Below, in pieces: positions 33,978-43,899 of a DNA stretch of 64,000 nucleotides (the first letter of the stretch is position 1; every line of letters starts with the position of its first letter). Both the position numbers and the translations under genes were made by a program. The notes beneath the pieces are model-generated. The model searched no databases. It saw only the letters and a program-made list of their open reading frames with translations, and had not been told where the DNA came from. The stretch is from Acidimicrobiales bacterium (GTDB lineage: Bacteria > Actinomycetota > Acidimicrobiia > Acidimicrobiales > SKKL01). The stretch is from assembly GCA_034521975.1 (NCBI GenBank), contig JAXHLR010000004.1, positions 1-64,000 of the forward strand, given 5' to 3'.

Positions 33978-35774
33978 ATGACGGTGACCAACCACGACGT
34001 GGACGACCCCGACGCCAGCCAAACCGACCCGATCGAGGACGACGCTCCTCGACGTGGGCGCGCACGCCTGACCACCGCCCGTCTGCGCAACGCCGGCGGC
34101 ATCGACGACAACGTCCCCCTGATCAGCGCCTCGGCCCTGGGCGGAGACGTCGACCGCCTCGCTCCCTTCTCCTCCGCCATCCTGGCCATCCGCTGGGCGA
34201 CCACCATGGTCTGCCTCGCGCTCGCCTACCCGAGCTTCGCCGACAACGACCTGGCGGTGGTGATCGCAACGGTGGTGGTGCTCACCTACACCGCACTGCG
34301 CACCGTCAGTCCGATCCGCTACCTGGGCGACACCGCGAGCCTGCTCGCCGTCCTCGGCGAGGTCGCGCTGTTCACCCTCGCGGTCGCCGCCAGCGGGTTC
34401 TGGAGCTCACCGCTGGTCGTCAGCCTGGTGAGCGCGGTGATGGTCGCCGGCTTCGCGCGGGGCTTCGGCTTCGCCATCCGCATCGGCGCCGTCGCCGCCC
34501 TGGCCATCGGGCTCCCCGACACCCAGCGGCCCGAGTACGCCTTCCAGACCGACGGTGCCATCGCCCTGCAGTGGACCGTGATCCTGCTCATGGTGGGGCT
34601 GATCGCCGGCTACGCCCGGCGCATCTCCGGCGAGGCCGACCGCCAGCACACCCTGGCGCTCGACCGCCTCGGTCGCCTCGCCGACGCCAACGCCCTGCTG
34701 TTCTCGCTCCATCGGGTGGCACAGACGCTTCCCGCCTCGCTCGACTACGACGAGGTGCTCGACTCCACCGTGCAGCGCCTCCGTGGCCTCATCGACTTCG
34801 ACGCGCTGGCCATCCTGCTGGCCGACGACACCGACGACACCTGGTCGGTCGCCCGCCGCGAGGGCCTGCGCCTCAAGGAACATCTCAGCTCCGACGACCT
34901 TCCACCGGTGCTGCGCTCGGTCACCGAACGGCCCGAACTGGTCATCCAGAACGAGCTGGTGCCATCGAGCCCCGGGCTCGCCCCGTCGATGGGCTCGGGG
35001 ATCTACGCCCCGCTGATCGCCCGCTCCTCGCTGATCGGGCTCCTCGTGCTGGAACACCGGTCCGACCAGCACTTCACCCGCCGCGACGTCGAGCTGGTGA
35101 ACGGCTTCGTCGAACCCGTCGCCCTCGCCATCGACAACGCCCGCTGGTTCGGACGCCTGCGCACCGTCGGCGCCGACGAGGAACGGACACGAATCGCCCG
35201 GGAGCTGCACGACCGGATCGGGCAGTCCCTGGCCTACCTCGCCTTCGAGCTCGACCGCATCGTGTCGGCCAACGACAAGGGCAACGACGTCGCCCCGTCG
35301 CTGCTGCAGCTGCGCGAGGACGTGCGGGGCGTGATCGGCGAGGTGCGCGACACGCTCTATGACCTGCGCACCGACGTCTCCGAGGTGCAGGACATGGCCG
35401 ACACCCTCGACCAGTTCATCCAGCGGGTCATCGACCGCACCGGGCTCGACATCACCCTCTACGCCGACCGGGGCGAACGGCTCCCGATCCTGCAGGAGCG
35501 CGAGATGTGGCGGATCGCCCAGGAAGCCCTGGCCAACGTGGAGAAGCACGCCAAGGCCACCCGCGTACGGGTCCTGTGGCGCTGCAACGGCAGCGCCGCC
35601 GCCCTCGAGGTCGCCGACGACGGACAGGGCTTTCCGGTGGGAACCGCCGGACGCCTCGACTCCTATGGAATCATGGGGATGCGAGAACGCGCCGCGAGCA
35701 TCGGAGCCACCCTCGACGTGCTCTCAGAGCCGGGCAAGGGTACGAGGGTGCGCTGCTATCTCGCCCAGTCATGA
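33978..35774 (+). CDS. Membrane sensor histidine kinase, GAF and HisKA_3 (NarL/DegS type)
   Basis: A 598-residue sensor kinase. Four to six hydrophobic segments lie between residues 64 and 213, then comes a GAF domain (about 250-395) containing LIDFDALAILLADD and IYAPLIARSSLIGLLVLEHR. The dimerisation/phosphoacceptor box is ARELHDRIGQSLAYLAFELD (His near 412). The ATP-binding part has WRIAQEALANVEKHA, VADDGQGFP and YGIMGMRERAASIGATL. I chose ATG 33978; the upstream in-frame extension is unconvincing. Its stop overlaps the next start (ATGA), so kinase and regulator are translationally coupled. The signal is unknown; pilin genes follow directly. Confidence 0.93.
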   Translation: MTVTNHDVDDPDASQTDPIEDDAPRRGRARLTTARLRNAGGIDDNVPLISASALGGDVDRLAPFSSAILAIRWATTMVCLALAYPSFADNDLAVVIATVVVLTYTALRTVSPIRYLGDTASLLAVLGEVALFTLAVAASGFWSSPLVVSLVSAVMVAGFARGFGFAIRIGAVAALAIGLPDTQRPEYAFQTDGAIALQWTVILLMVGLIAGYARRISGEADRQHTLALDRLGRLADANALLFSLHRVAQTLPASLDYDEVLDSTVQRLRGLIDFDALAILLADDTDDTWSVARREGLRLKEHLSSDDLPPVLRSVTERPELVIQNELVPSSPGLAPSMGSGIYAPLIARSSLIGLLVLEHRSDQHFTRRDVELVNGFVEPVALAIDNARWFGRLRTVGADEERTRIARELHDRIGQSLAYLAFELDRIVSANDKGNDVAPSLLQLREDVRGVIGEVRDTLYDLRTDVSEVQDMADTLDQFIQRVIDRTGLDITLYADRGERLPILQEREMWRIAQEALANVEKHAKATRVRVLWRCNGSAAALEVADDGQGFPVGTAGRLDSYGIMGMRERAASIGATLDVLSEPGKGTRVRCYLAQS

Positions 35775-36445
35775 CCGACTCGACGATGGGAGAACGTGTG
35801 AGCATCCGATTGATGCTGGCCGACGATCACCGAATGCTCCGCGAGGGCCTGCGGCGGTCGATGACCGAGCACGGGTTCGACGTCGTCGGAGAAGCCGCCG
35901 ACGGCGCCGAAGCGGTCGACCTGGCCGGCGAGCTGAACCCCGACGTGATCCTCATGGACGTCACCATGCCCGAGCTCGACGGGGTGGAGGCCACCCGGCT
36001 GGTCAAGGCCGCCAACCCGGCCATCCGGGTGATCATGCTCACCATGCACGCCGACCAGGAGGTGCTGGCCGCCGCCATCCGCTCCGGGGCCAGCGGCTAC
36101 CTCGTCAAGGACTGCTCCACCGAGGAGATCGCCGACGCCATCCGGGCCGCGATCTCCGGCGACACCACCCTCTCCCCCGCCCTCGCCGCTTCGATGCTCA
36201 ACGAGGTGCGCAAGCTCGACCCGCCCGAACAGGCCGAGGAGGATCGAGTCGTCACCAAGCGCGAGGAAGAGGTTCTCCAGCTCATCGCCGACGGGTGCTC
36301 GACCCCCGAGGTGGCAGAACGCCTCTACATCAGCCAGAAGACGGTGAAGAACCACCTGGCGTCGATCTACCAGAAGCTCGACGCCCGCGACCGCACCCAG
36401 GCGGTGCTGCAGGCGGTCCGCATGGGCATCGTGAGCCTCGACTGA
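35771..36445 (+). CDS. NarL/FixJ-family response regulator
   Basis: A 224-residue response regulator. The receiver domain has the acidic pair in MLADDHRML, phosphoacceptor Asp 63 in VILMDVTMPELDG, the Thr switch in IMLTMHAD, and Lys in GYLVKDC. The C-terminal LuxR-type helix-turn-helix reads TKREEEVLQLIADGCSTPEVA followed by LYISQKTVKNHLASIYQKL. The ATG overlaps the kinase stop by four bases; a GTG ten codons in is an alternative start. Given its position 138 bases before the Flp pilin gene, the pilus genes are likely but unproven targets. Confidence 0.94.
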   Translation: MTDSTMGERVSIRLMLADDHRMLREGLRRSMTEHGFDVVGEAADGAEAVDLAGELNPDVILMDVTMPELDGVEATRLVKAANPAIRVIMLTMHADQEVLAAAIRSGASGYLVKDCSTEEIADAIRAAISGDTTLSPALAASMLNEVRKLDPPEQAEEDRVVTKREEEVLQLIADGCSTPEVAERLYISQKTVKNHLASIYQKLDARDRTQAVLQAVRMGIVSLD

Positions 36446-36582
36446 GACACTTGGCACACCCGGTCGCGCCAAATGGGTCGAACGCACTATTCAGAACCTG
36501 GACGCCCACGCCGATAGTGAGAGGGACAGGAAGTGGTCCCAGTCCATGGGGCCGGCAAACCAACCAAAGGGAGTCCAACCCC

Positions 36583-36774
36583 ATGCTGCAGTTCAACTAC
36601 CTCAAGACCTGGCTTCAGGCCCGCTTCGCCGACAGCGAGCGTGGTGCGTCGCTGGTCGAGTACGCCCTCCTCGTGGCCCTCATCGCCGTGGTGTGCATCG
36701 CCGCCATCACCCTGCTGGGCACCGCCGCCAGCGAGAAGTTCGAGAGCGTCGAGTCGGCCATCTCCGGCGCCTGA
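36583..36774 (+). CDS. flp: Flp family type IVb pilin, first copy
   Basis: A 63-residue prepilin. The leader ends in a short basic stretch, followed by the prepilin-peptidase and assembly motif RGASLVEYALLVALIAVV, with the Gly/Ala cleavage context and the Glu-Tyr pair typical of Flp pilins, then a hydrophobic helix and a short tail. AAAGGGAG lies 10 bases before the ATG. It would be polymerised into the Tad pilus by the convergent operon at 37.2-43.6 kb. A strong hairpin follows at 36799. Confidence 0.93.
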   Translation: MLQFNYLKTWLQARFADSERGASLVEYALLVALIAVVCIAAITLLGTAASEKFESVESAISGA

Positions 36775-36798
36775 TCCGTTACCCCGGACGCGATGAGG

Positions 36799-36831
36799 AA
36801 GGGGGAGCAGGCCTCTGGCCCGCTCCCCCTT
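36799..36831 (+). terminator. Perfect 10-bp hairpin between the two pilin genes
   Basis: AAGGGGGAGC (36799-36808) pairs exactly with GCTCCCCCTT (36822-36831) around a 13-base loop, followed by a pyrimidine-rich CTTCGTTCT. It fits a terminator or attenuator that would make the first pilin mRNA more abundant or stable than the second. Confidence 0.65.
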
Positions 36832-36860
36832 CTTCGTTCTCCGGCAAGGAGAGGTTCCAC

Positions 36861-37079
36861 ATGAGCCACGAAACGAACAAGCGCAAGACGAACGGTCTCA
36901 CGCAGGCGGCAGGCGAGCATCCACCGGCCAGGACGTGGCGGGACCGGGGAGCGTCGCTCGTCGAGTACGCCCTCCTGCTCGCCCTCATCGCCGTCGTCTG
37001 CGTCGGCGCCCTGCAGGTGCTGGGCACCTCCCTCGACGAACGCATCGAGGACGACGCCACCCAGCTCAGCGACGCGTGA
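36861..37079 (+). CDS. flp: Flp family type IVb pilin, second copy with long leader
   Basis: A 72-residue prepilin paralogue. The core RGASLVEYALLLALIAVVCVGA is nearly identical to the first pilin, but the cytoplasmic leader before it is longer (about 29 residues, basic and Pro/Thr-rich) and the tail is acidic (DERIEDDATQLSDA). AAGGAGAGG lies seven bases before the ATG. It may be a minor pilin or an alternative major subunit. Separation from the first pilin by a hairpin suggests a different expression level. Confidence 0.88.
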   Translation: MSHETNKRKTNGLTQAAGEHPPARTWRDRGASLVEYALLLALIAVVCVGALQVLGTSLDERIEDDATQLSDA

Positions 37080-37124
37080 GACTGATCGCATCCTTCCAGG
37101 CCAGTTGACGCCGGCTAGATGTGC

Positions 37125-37149
37125 GCAGCCCGCCCCAGGGGCGGGCTGC
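37125..37149. terminator. Bidirectional GC-rich hairpin between convergent pilin and tad genes
   Basis: GCAGCCCGCCCC (37125-37136) and GGGGCGGGCTGC (37138-37149) are exact reverse complements, giving an 11-bp stem with a minimal loop. It lies between the stop of the second pilin and the stop of tadC, which converge, as expected for a shared terminator. Confidence 0.7.
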
Positions 37150-37163
37150 GGCGCGTCATGCCC

Positions 37164-38096
37164 TCAGAACGAGCGGCTGATGTTGATGGCGGCGGGGCCG
37201 AGCACCACCACGAACAACGCCGGGAAGATGCAGAACACCATGGGCACCATCATCTTGACTGGGGCCTTCTGGGCCCGCTCCTGGGCCAGCTGACGGCGCT
37301 TGATGCGCATCTCGTCGGCCTGGGATCGAAGGACCCGGCCGATGGACACGCCGAAGGTGTCGGCCTGGAGGATCGAGAGCACGAAGGAGCGCATCTCGGG
37401 GATGTCGGTGCGCTTCTCCATGGCCCGCATGGCATCGGCACGAGTGGCGCCGGCCCGGACCTCGCCGAGCATCCGGGTGAACTCGTCGGACAGCGCACCC
37501 GGCACGGCGGTGACCACCCGGTCGATGGCCTGCTCGAAGCCCAGACCGGCCTCGACGCTGATGACCAGAAGATCCATGACGTCGGGGAGCGTGCGGCGTA
37601 GCTGGTACTGGCGCTCTTCGACCTTGCGGTTGAGGATCGCGTCGGGACCGGCGATGAACGCGAAGAGGATGAGCCCGAGCGTGGCGAAGAGGAACAGCCC
37701 CTCCCAGTCGAGCGGGTTGACGAGGTAGAACGCCAGCGCGGCGACAGGCGCCGCCACCACGGTGACGACCCGGACGGCGAGGAATCGGTCGGCCGAGTCG
37801 GGGCTCCGGTAGCCGGCCTGGACAAGCTTCCTCTTGGCTCCCTCGACGTAGCCGACCGGGGTGAAGCGCTGCCCGAGCCCGGTGAGCCCGGCGAGGATCG
37901 GCTTGAAGGCACGATCGGCGAGGGGAGCCAACAGCTCCTGGTCGCGGACGTTCTCGACCTCGTAGCCGTCGAGCGCCCGCAGCGACTCGCGCACCACCGA
38001 CTTGTCCTCGACCCGGGAGCCGATGAAGAAGATGAGCAGACCGATGCCGAGGCCGAGGCCGCCGACCAGCAGCTCGAGGGGAAGGTCAGACATCAA
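37164..38096 (-). CDS. tadC: Tad pilus inner-membrane platform protein TadC (T2SS F family)
   Basis: A 310-residue GspF/TadC-type platform protein with an N-terminal membrane helix (GGLGLGIGLLIFFIG), paired helices near 110-150, the T2SSF domain with LPDVMDLLVISVEAGLGFEQA, and a C-terminal hydrophobic hairpin. Together with TadB it forms the membrane base on which the TadA ATPase acts to extrude Flp pilin. It overlaps tadB by eleven bases at its start, so the two are translationally coupled. Last gene of the minus-strand cpaB-cpaE-tadA-tadB-tadC unit. Confidence 0.92.
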   Translation of the reverse strand: MMSDLPLELLVGGLGLGIGLLIFFIGSRVEDKSVVRESLRALDGYEVENVRDQELLAPLADRAFKPILAGLTGLGQRFTPVGYVEGAKRKLVQAGYRSPDSADRFLAVRVVTVVAAPVAALAFYLVNPLDWEGLFLFATLGLILFAFIAGPDAILNRKVEERQYQLRRTLPDVMDLLVISVEAGLGFEQAIDRVVTAVPGALSDEFTRMLGEVRAGATRADAMRAMEKRTDIPEMRSFVLSILQADTFGVSIGRVLRSQADEMRIKRRQLAQERAQKAPVKMMVPMVFCIFPALFVVVLGPAAINISRSF

Positions 38097-40040
38097 CGTC
38101 GATCACCTTCTTCATCCAGACGAACCCGATCAGCGCCAAGACGATCGAACCGCCGAGCATCATCTGGCCGATCGTCTCCTCGAACAGCACACCCATGTAG
38201 TCGGGGTTGCCCAGGTAGAGCACCACCCCGAGCCCCACCGGGAGAAGCCCGAGCACGAAGGCGCTGACCCGGCCCTCGGCGGTGAGCGCGTTGACGTCGC
38301 GCCGGAGGCGCTCGCGCTGGGTCATGGTGTCGGCGACGGTGACCAGCAGCTCGGCCAGGTTGCCGCCGACCTCGCGCTGGATGCGGATGGCCATGACCGC
38401 CCAGGCGAAGTCGGCGCTGTCCATGCGGGTGGCCGAGGCCTCCATCGACTCCTCGAGGGGACGGCCGAGCCGGGCTTCGGTGATGATGCGCCGCAGCTCC
38501 TTGCCCATCGGCTCGCCCACCTCGCGCGACACCGCCTCGACACCCTGCATGAGCGAGTAGCCGGCCCGCAGCGTGCCGGCCAGGAGCTGGAGGGTGTCGG
38601 GCAGCAACCCCTCGAACTTCTTCTGGCGGCGCCCGGCGACGAAGGTGATGATCGCCGGCGGCAGCAGCCCGACCAGCGCCGTCACGACCAGGGCACCGAG
38701 GATGTTGCCGCCGGTGAGGGCGAAGGCCAGGCCGGCGAGGAGCACGACGCCCGCGGCGTAGAAGAACATGGCCTCCGCGGCGCGCAACGGAAGGTCGGAA
38801 CGTTCGAGGGTCGCCTCGGTCTTGGCCAGGAACCCCCGACGCTCGGCGAACTGCTCGGTGAGACCCACCGCCCGCTGGATGAACGCGGTCTTGGCGTAGC
38901 CCGAGCCGTCGTCATCGCCGTCGTCGGAGGAGAGCGCGGGTCCCTCGGTGTAGACCTCGAGGGCGGTGTCGAGCGACGAGCGGTCGGGCAGGACCAACAT
39001 GCCGATGGCGAAGGCGGCGAGCACCGCCGCCACCACCGCCGCGAACACGCCGATGAGCTTGCCGTTCTCACGCAGGAAGTCCACCCCGCCCGGCTGCTCG
39101 GGCTCGACCGGTTGGAGTGCGGTCGCTCCCGCCACCACCGAACCGGTGATGAACGAGATCTCGACCGACTCGCCGTCGACCTGGAGGGTGAGGTCGATCG
39201 GACCCGAGGTGGTGGAGGGATAGGAGACCAGGTAGTGGCGCTCGACCTGTTGGGCGTAGTCGTCGAGGTAGCCGGGCACCGCGTCGAGGTTGACCGTGCC
39301 GGTGTAGGTGCCGCCGGTGGCGCCGACCACCGACCGCAGGAACCCCTCGTCGGCACCGGCGCCCCGATCCTCGAGGGCGACCACCCAGCTGGCTGCACCC
39401 GTGGTGGTCATGGCTCCGCGGGCACGGGACCCCGTGACGCCGCCGCTGTTGGAGCCGGCGACGACCATCACGAGGTGCGACGCCAGCTCGCCCTCGCTGT
39501 CGATCATGCGGGCGGCGGCGTCGATGCCCGAGGTGGTCGACGGAGAACCCGAGGACAACACCAGCGCGTCGAGGGCGCCAAGCAGGGCTTCGGTGTCGCT
39601 GGTGGGCCGCTGCACCACCCGGGCGCCGCCGCCCAAGGAGACGATGCCCATCCGCTGGCCCTCGGGGCGGTCGGCGATGACGTCCTCGAGCGCCCGCTTG
39701 GTGCGGGTGAGGGCATCGCCGGGCTCCATGGCCTCAGAGGTGTCGATGGCCAGCACCACCAGGGTGTCGCTGCCGGGCACCGGCGCGACCTCGGACGGGC
39801 TGACCTCGGTGCCGTTCTCGACGATGGTGGCGGATTCGACCGCCGACGCGGGACCGCTGTAGCCGACCAGGAGGTCGATCGTGCCCGGCTCGCGTGCGTC
39901 GACCGACTGCACGCTGAGGTACTGCAGCGCCTCGTCGGCACCGTCGTCGCCATTGTCGCCGTTGTCCTGGGCGGCGGCCAGCGAGCCGCCCAACAGGACC
40001 GAGACGAGGGTGAGGACGACGAACCCCGCCAGGCGTCGTC

Positions 40041-40044
<4 letters not shown>
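38086..40044 (-). CDS. tadB: TadB platform protein fused to a secreted vWA-like domain
   Basis: A 652-residue protein, about twice the size of ordinary TadB. It starts with a signal peptide or anchor (residues 1-26 ending in AAAQ), then an acidic linker and a von Willebrand A-like domain (about 95-275) with LVVLAIDTSEAME at the metal site and later VMVVAGSNSGG and VVALEDRGAG. A membrane helix is at 331-352, followed by the T2SSF domain (LPDTLQLLAGTLRAGYSLMQ, QREVGGNLAELLVTVADTM) and terminal helices. The metal motif DTSEA lacks the final Ser of DxSxS, so metal binding is doubtful. The outer domain may act as an adhesin-like or assembly element. Overlaps tadA by four bases. Confidence 0.88.
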
Positions 40045-41411
<1,367 letters not shown>

Positions 41412-41509
41412 CGTGACCTGCCCTCACCTGGTGGAGACGATTGCTGGAGTCGTGATCTGGGAGTGTGGGATCTGGAGTCGTGGTTGGAGGGTGCCACAGC
41501 ACCCGGCGT

Positions 41510-42742
41510 TCACTTCCGGCGACGGTCCCCGGGGGCCATGAAATGCCCGGCGAGCTCCTCGATGGCCTTGGTGACCCCGGACTTGGGGGCGGTGAGCACC
41601 ACCGGGGTGCCCTTGTTGACCGCTTGGGGGACGATCACGTCGGAGGGGATCAGCGCCGTTGCCTTCACCCCGAGGGTCTTTTCGACCTCGTTGACCTCGA
41701 GCTTCACCTTGGAGTTCGCCCGGTTGAGGATGAGGTGCAGCTTCTCCATCGGGGTGTTCAGCAGCTTCAGGGTCTGCAGGCCGATCTTGACGTTCTTGAT
41801 GTTGGGGATGTCCATGCCCGCCACCAGCAACACGTCGTCGCTGGCCTCGATGAGGCCCAGCACCACGTCGTTGAAGTAGGCGGGGGTGTCGACCACGACG
41901 TGGGAGCAGAAGGTGCGCAGGAGGTCGATGATGCGGACCATCTCCTCGGCGCCGATCTGGTCGGCGAAGGCCGGCTCGAGGGGAGCCGGCAGGACCAGCA
42001 GGCCCGATCCCTCGTGGGTGACCAGCAGGCTCTGGAGCAGCGAGGCGTCGAGCTTCTGGATGGAGCTGACGGCGTCGACGATGGTGTGCTGCGGGGCGAG
42101 CTTGAGCATGACCGCCACGTCGCCGAACTGCAGATCGGCATCGACCAGCACCACGGGGCGGTCGCTGCGCATGGCGAGCACCACCGCCAGGTTGGCAGCG
42201 ATGACCGACTTGCCGGAACCGCCCTTGGTGGAGAACACCGTGGTGACCCGGCCGAGCTCGCCGGTCTCGGGCAACACCTCGCTCCCGGCCCCCTGGGGCG
42301 CCCCACCACCACCGCCGACAGGGGCGATCGTGTCGGCGACGCGCTGCACCGTGGCCAGCAGCTGGTTGGTCTCGACCGGAGCGGCGAGCACGTCGCGGAC
42401 CCCGGCCCGCAGCGCCTGTTGGAGCAGCTCGGTGGTGAGCTCCTCGGTCAACAAGATGGCACCGACCTCGCGATGCACCCGCACCAGCTCCTCGACCGCG
42501 GTGAGCTCGGGGCCGTGGGCACACGACGGGCCGAGCACGGCGACGACCGGGCTGCCCAGCAGCCGGCTGGTCAGCTCGCCGACGCTGCCGAAGGTGGTGG
42601 CGCCCTCGCCCAGCTGCATCGCCAAGCGGTTGCGGACCGACTGATCGAAGTCGACAACAGCGATCGCAACTCCGGCGGGCATCATCTGGGTACTCCCTGT
42701 GGCTCGAGGTTCGTCTCCGCCGAACGGTTCAGCGAACGACAT
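41510..42742 (-). CDS. cpaE: Pilus localisation ATPase CpaE/TadZ (MinD-like)
   Basis: A 410-residue protein with an N-terminal atypical receiver-like domain (VAIAVVDFDQSVRNRLA to about residue 140), a Gly-rich linker, and a C-terminal MinD/ParA ATPase. The deviant Walker A is TVFSTKGGSGKSVIAANLAV, followed by VVLVDADLQFGD and VVVDTPAYFND. The receiver-like part lacks an obvious phosphoacceptor pocket (LGPSCAHG). TadZ/CpaE proteins position the pilus machine at the pole or midcell. ATG 42742 is preferred over an in-frame GTG 15 bases upstream because a GGGAG site precedes it. One base separates it from the cpaB stop. Confidence 0.9.
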   Translation of the reverse strand: MSFAEPFGGDEPRATGSTQMMPAGVAIAVVDFDQSVRNRLAMQLGEGATTFGSVGELTSRLLGSPVVAVLGPSCAHGPELTAVEELVRVHREVGAILLTEELTTELLQQALRAGVRDVLAAPVETNQLLATVQRVADTIAPVGGGGGAPQGAGSEVLPETGELGRVTTVFSTKGGSGKSVIAANLAVVLAMRSDRPVVLVDADLQFGDVAVMLKLAPQHTIVDAVSSIQKLDASLLQSLLVTHEGSGLLVLPAPLEPAFADQIGAEEMVRIIDLLRTFCSHVVVDTPAYFNDVVLGLIEASDDVLLVAGMDIPNIKNVKIGLQTLKLLNTPMEKLHLILNRANSKVKLEVNEVEKTLGVKATALIPSDVIVPQAVNKGTPVVLTAPKSGVTKAIEELAGHFMAPGDRRRK

Positions 42743-42743
42743 G

Positions 42744-43595
42744 CTACTCCCTGCCACCTGGGCCGTATGGGGTCAGGCGGGCAGGGTCCTCGCCCGGGAG
42801 CACCTCGTAGGGATCGGGCATGGGCAGCACCTGGGGCTCGTACTCGGGGTTGACCAGCGAGAGGTAGATCCCGCTGGCGGCGACGATCCGCTGCACCGCC
42901 TCGGGCGGCACCGCGAAGGTGATGAGGCCGGACTGGCCCGCCACCTCGGCCGCATCGACGGTCTCGCCGGGCTGGGGTACCGGGCTCTGGCCGATAGCCA
43001 GGATCTCCACCGCCTGGTACAGGTACCGGGCGTGGGAGTCGTAGGGGATCTCGATGAACTCGAGACCAGGGCTGTTGGGGGTGCCGGGGCCGGTCCCGAC
43101 CGGCGGGAGCTGGTCCTCGGGATACTCGTGGAGGCCGGCGGAGACCAACATGTTGACCTTGTCGCCGGGCACCAGCAGACCGGCCACGCCACCGACCTGG
43201 TCGACCGAGATGGTGACGGTGGCCTCTTCGGGGTCGATGCGCTCGGCGAAGCTGATCAGCGCCACCGACGGGTCGACGAACATGCCGTCGACCAGGACCT
43301 GGTTGGCGGAGAGCTCGTTGAGCGCCACCAGACCGACGATCTGGTCGGGGTCGTTCACCGCGTTGGCCGGCAGGAACTCGCGGGGGATCTCGCTGCGGAC
43401 GATGTAGCGCTCCTCGACCGCCTCGGCGCCGGGGAACCCCTGTGGGATGTTGCGGTCGACCTTGAACACCTCGACGCGCTCGGCCTCTTCGTACGCGCGG
43501 TCCTCGATCCCCTGCACGTAGTTGTAGAGGGCGAACGCGGCGATGGCGCCGACGGCGATCGCCGCGATCAGGATCAGCGTTCTGCGAGAGCTCAA
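42744..43595 (-). CDS. cpaB: Flp pilus assembly protein CpaB/RcpC
   Basis: A 283-residue protein with one N-terminal membrane helix (TLILIAAIAVGAIAAFALYNY) and a SAF/CpaB-type periplasmic region (NIPQGFPGAEAVEERYIV, VPGDKVNMLVSAG). CpaB/RcpC links the Tad base to the outer cell envelope and influences pilin maturation. The start is a TTG at 43595 with GTGAGG upstream. An in-frame ATG is lacking nearby, so the TTG decides the N-terminus. It heads the minus-strand tad operon. No tadE/F pseudopilin, tadV prepilin peptidase or outer-membrane secretin is in this window. Confidence 0.88.
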   Translation of the reverse strand: MSSRRTLILIAAIAVGAIAAFALYNYVQGIEDRAYEEAERVEVFKVDRNIPQGFPGAEAVEERYIVRSEIPREFLPANAVNDPDQIVGLVALNELSANQVLVDGMFVDPSVALISFAERIDPEEATVTISVDQVGGVAGLLVPGDKVNMLVSAGLHEYPEDQLPPVGTGPGTPNSPGLEFIEIPYDSHARYLYQAVEILAIGQSPVPQPGETVDAAEVAGQSGLITFAVPPEAVQRIVAASGIYLSLVNPEYEPQVLPMPDPYEVLPGEDPARLTPYGPGGRE

Positions 43596-43899
43596 TTCGA
43601 CCTCACTCGTCCTGGTTCTGGTGCTGGATGGGTGCCGTCCAGGTGCTTCGCAGTTCCGCCCCGTTGCGGAGAAGTCGTGGCTGGCACCGCCGTACGCTCT
43701 CCGTCGGCCGATTGCCCCGGATTCCTGAGCAATTCACCACAGAGACCTGGTCGGGCACCCTACTGCACCGCTGTCAAGCCGGGTTGGATCCTCGCGGGCC
43801 ACGCCGGGCGCGCCCGCTCCTGCCACGAGCGTGAGCGCGTGGCAGCAGCGAGCGATCGTCGTCAACCGCGATGGTCGTCGCCGCGCGACGGCGCGGTGG
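43596..43899. other. Intergenic region between cpaB and rpsA
   Basis: About 300 bases without a convincing coding frame. It should hold the tad operon promoter and the rpsA 3' end. A hairpin, CTGCCACG (43820-43827) with CGTGGCAG (43838-43845), is the only clear structure. I could not pick a sigma-factor box with confidence. Confidence 0.5.
43820..43845 (-). terminator. Possible rpsA 3' hairpin
   Basis: CTGCCACG and CGTGGCAG form a perfect eight-base stem with a ten-base loop about 55 bases after the rpsA stop on the minus strand. There is no clear U-tract, so termination is uncertain. Confidence 0.35.
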
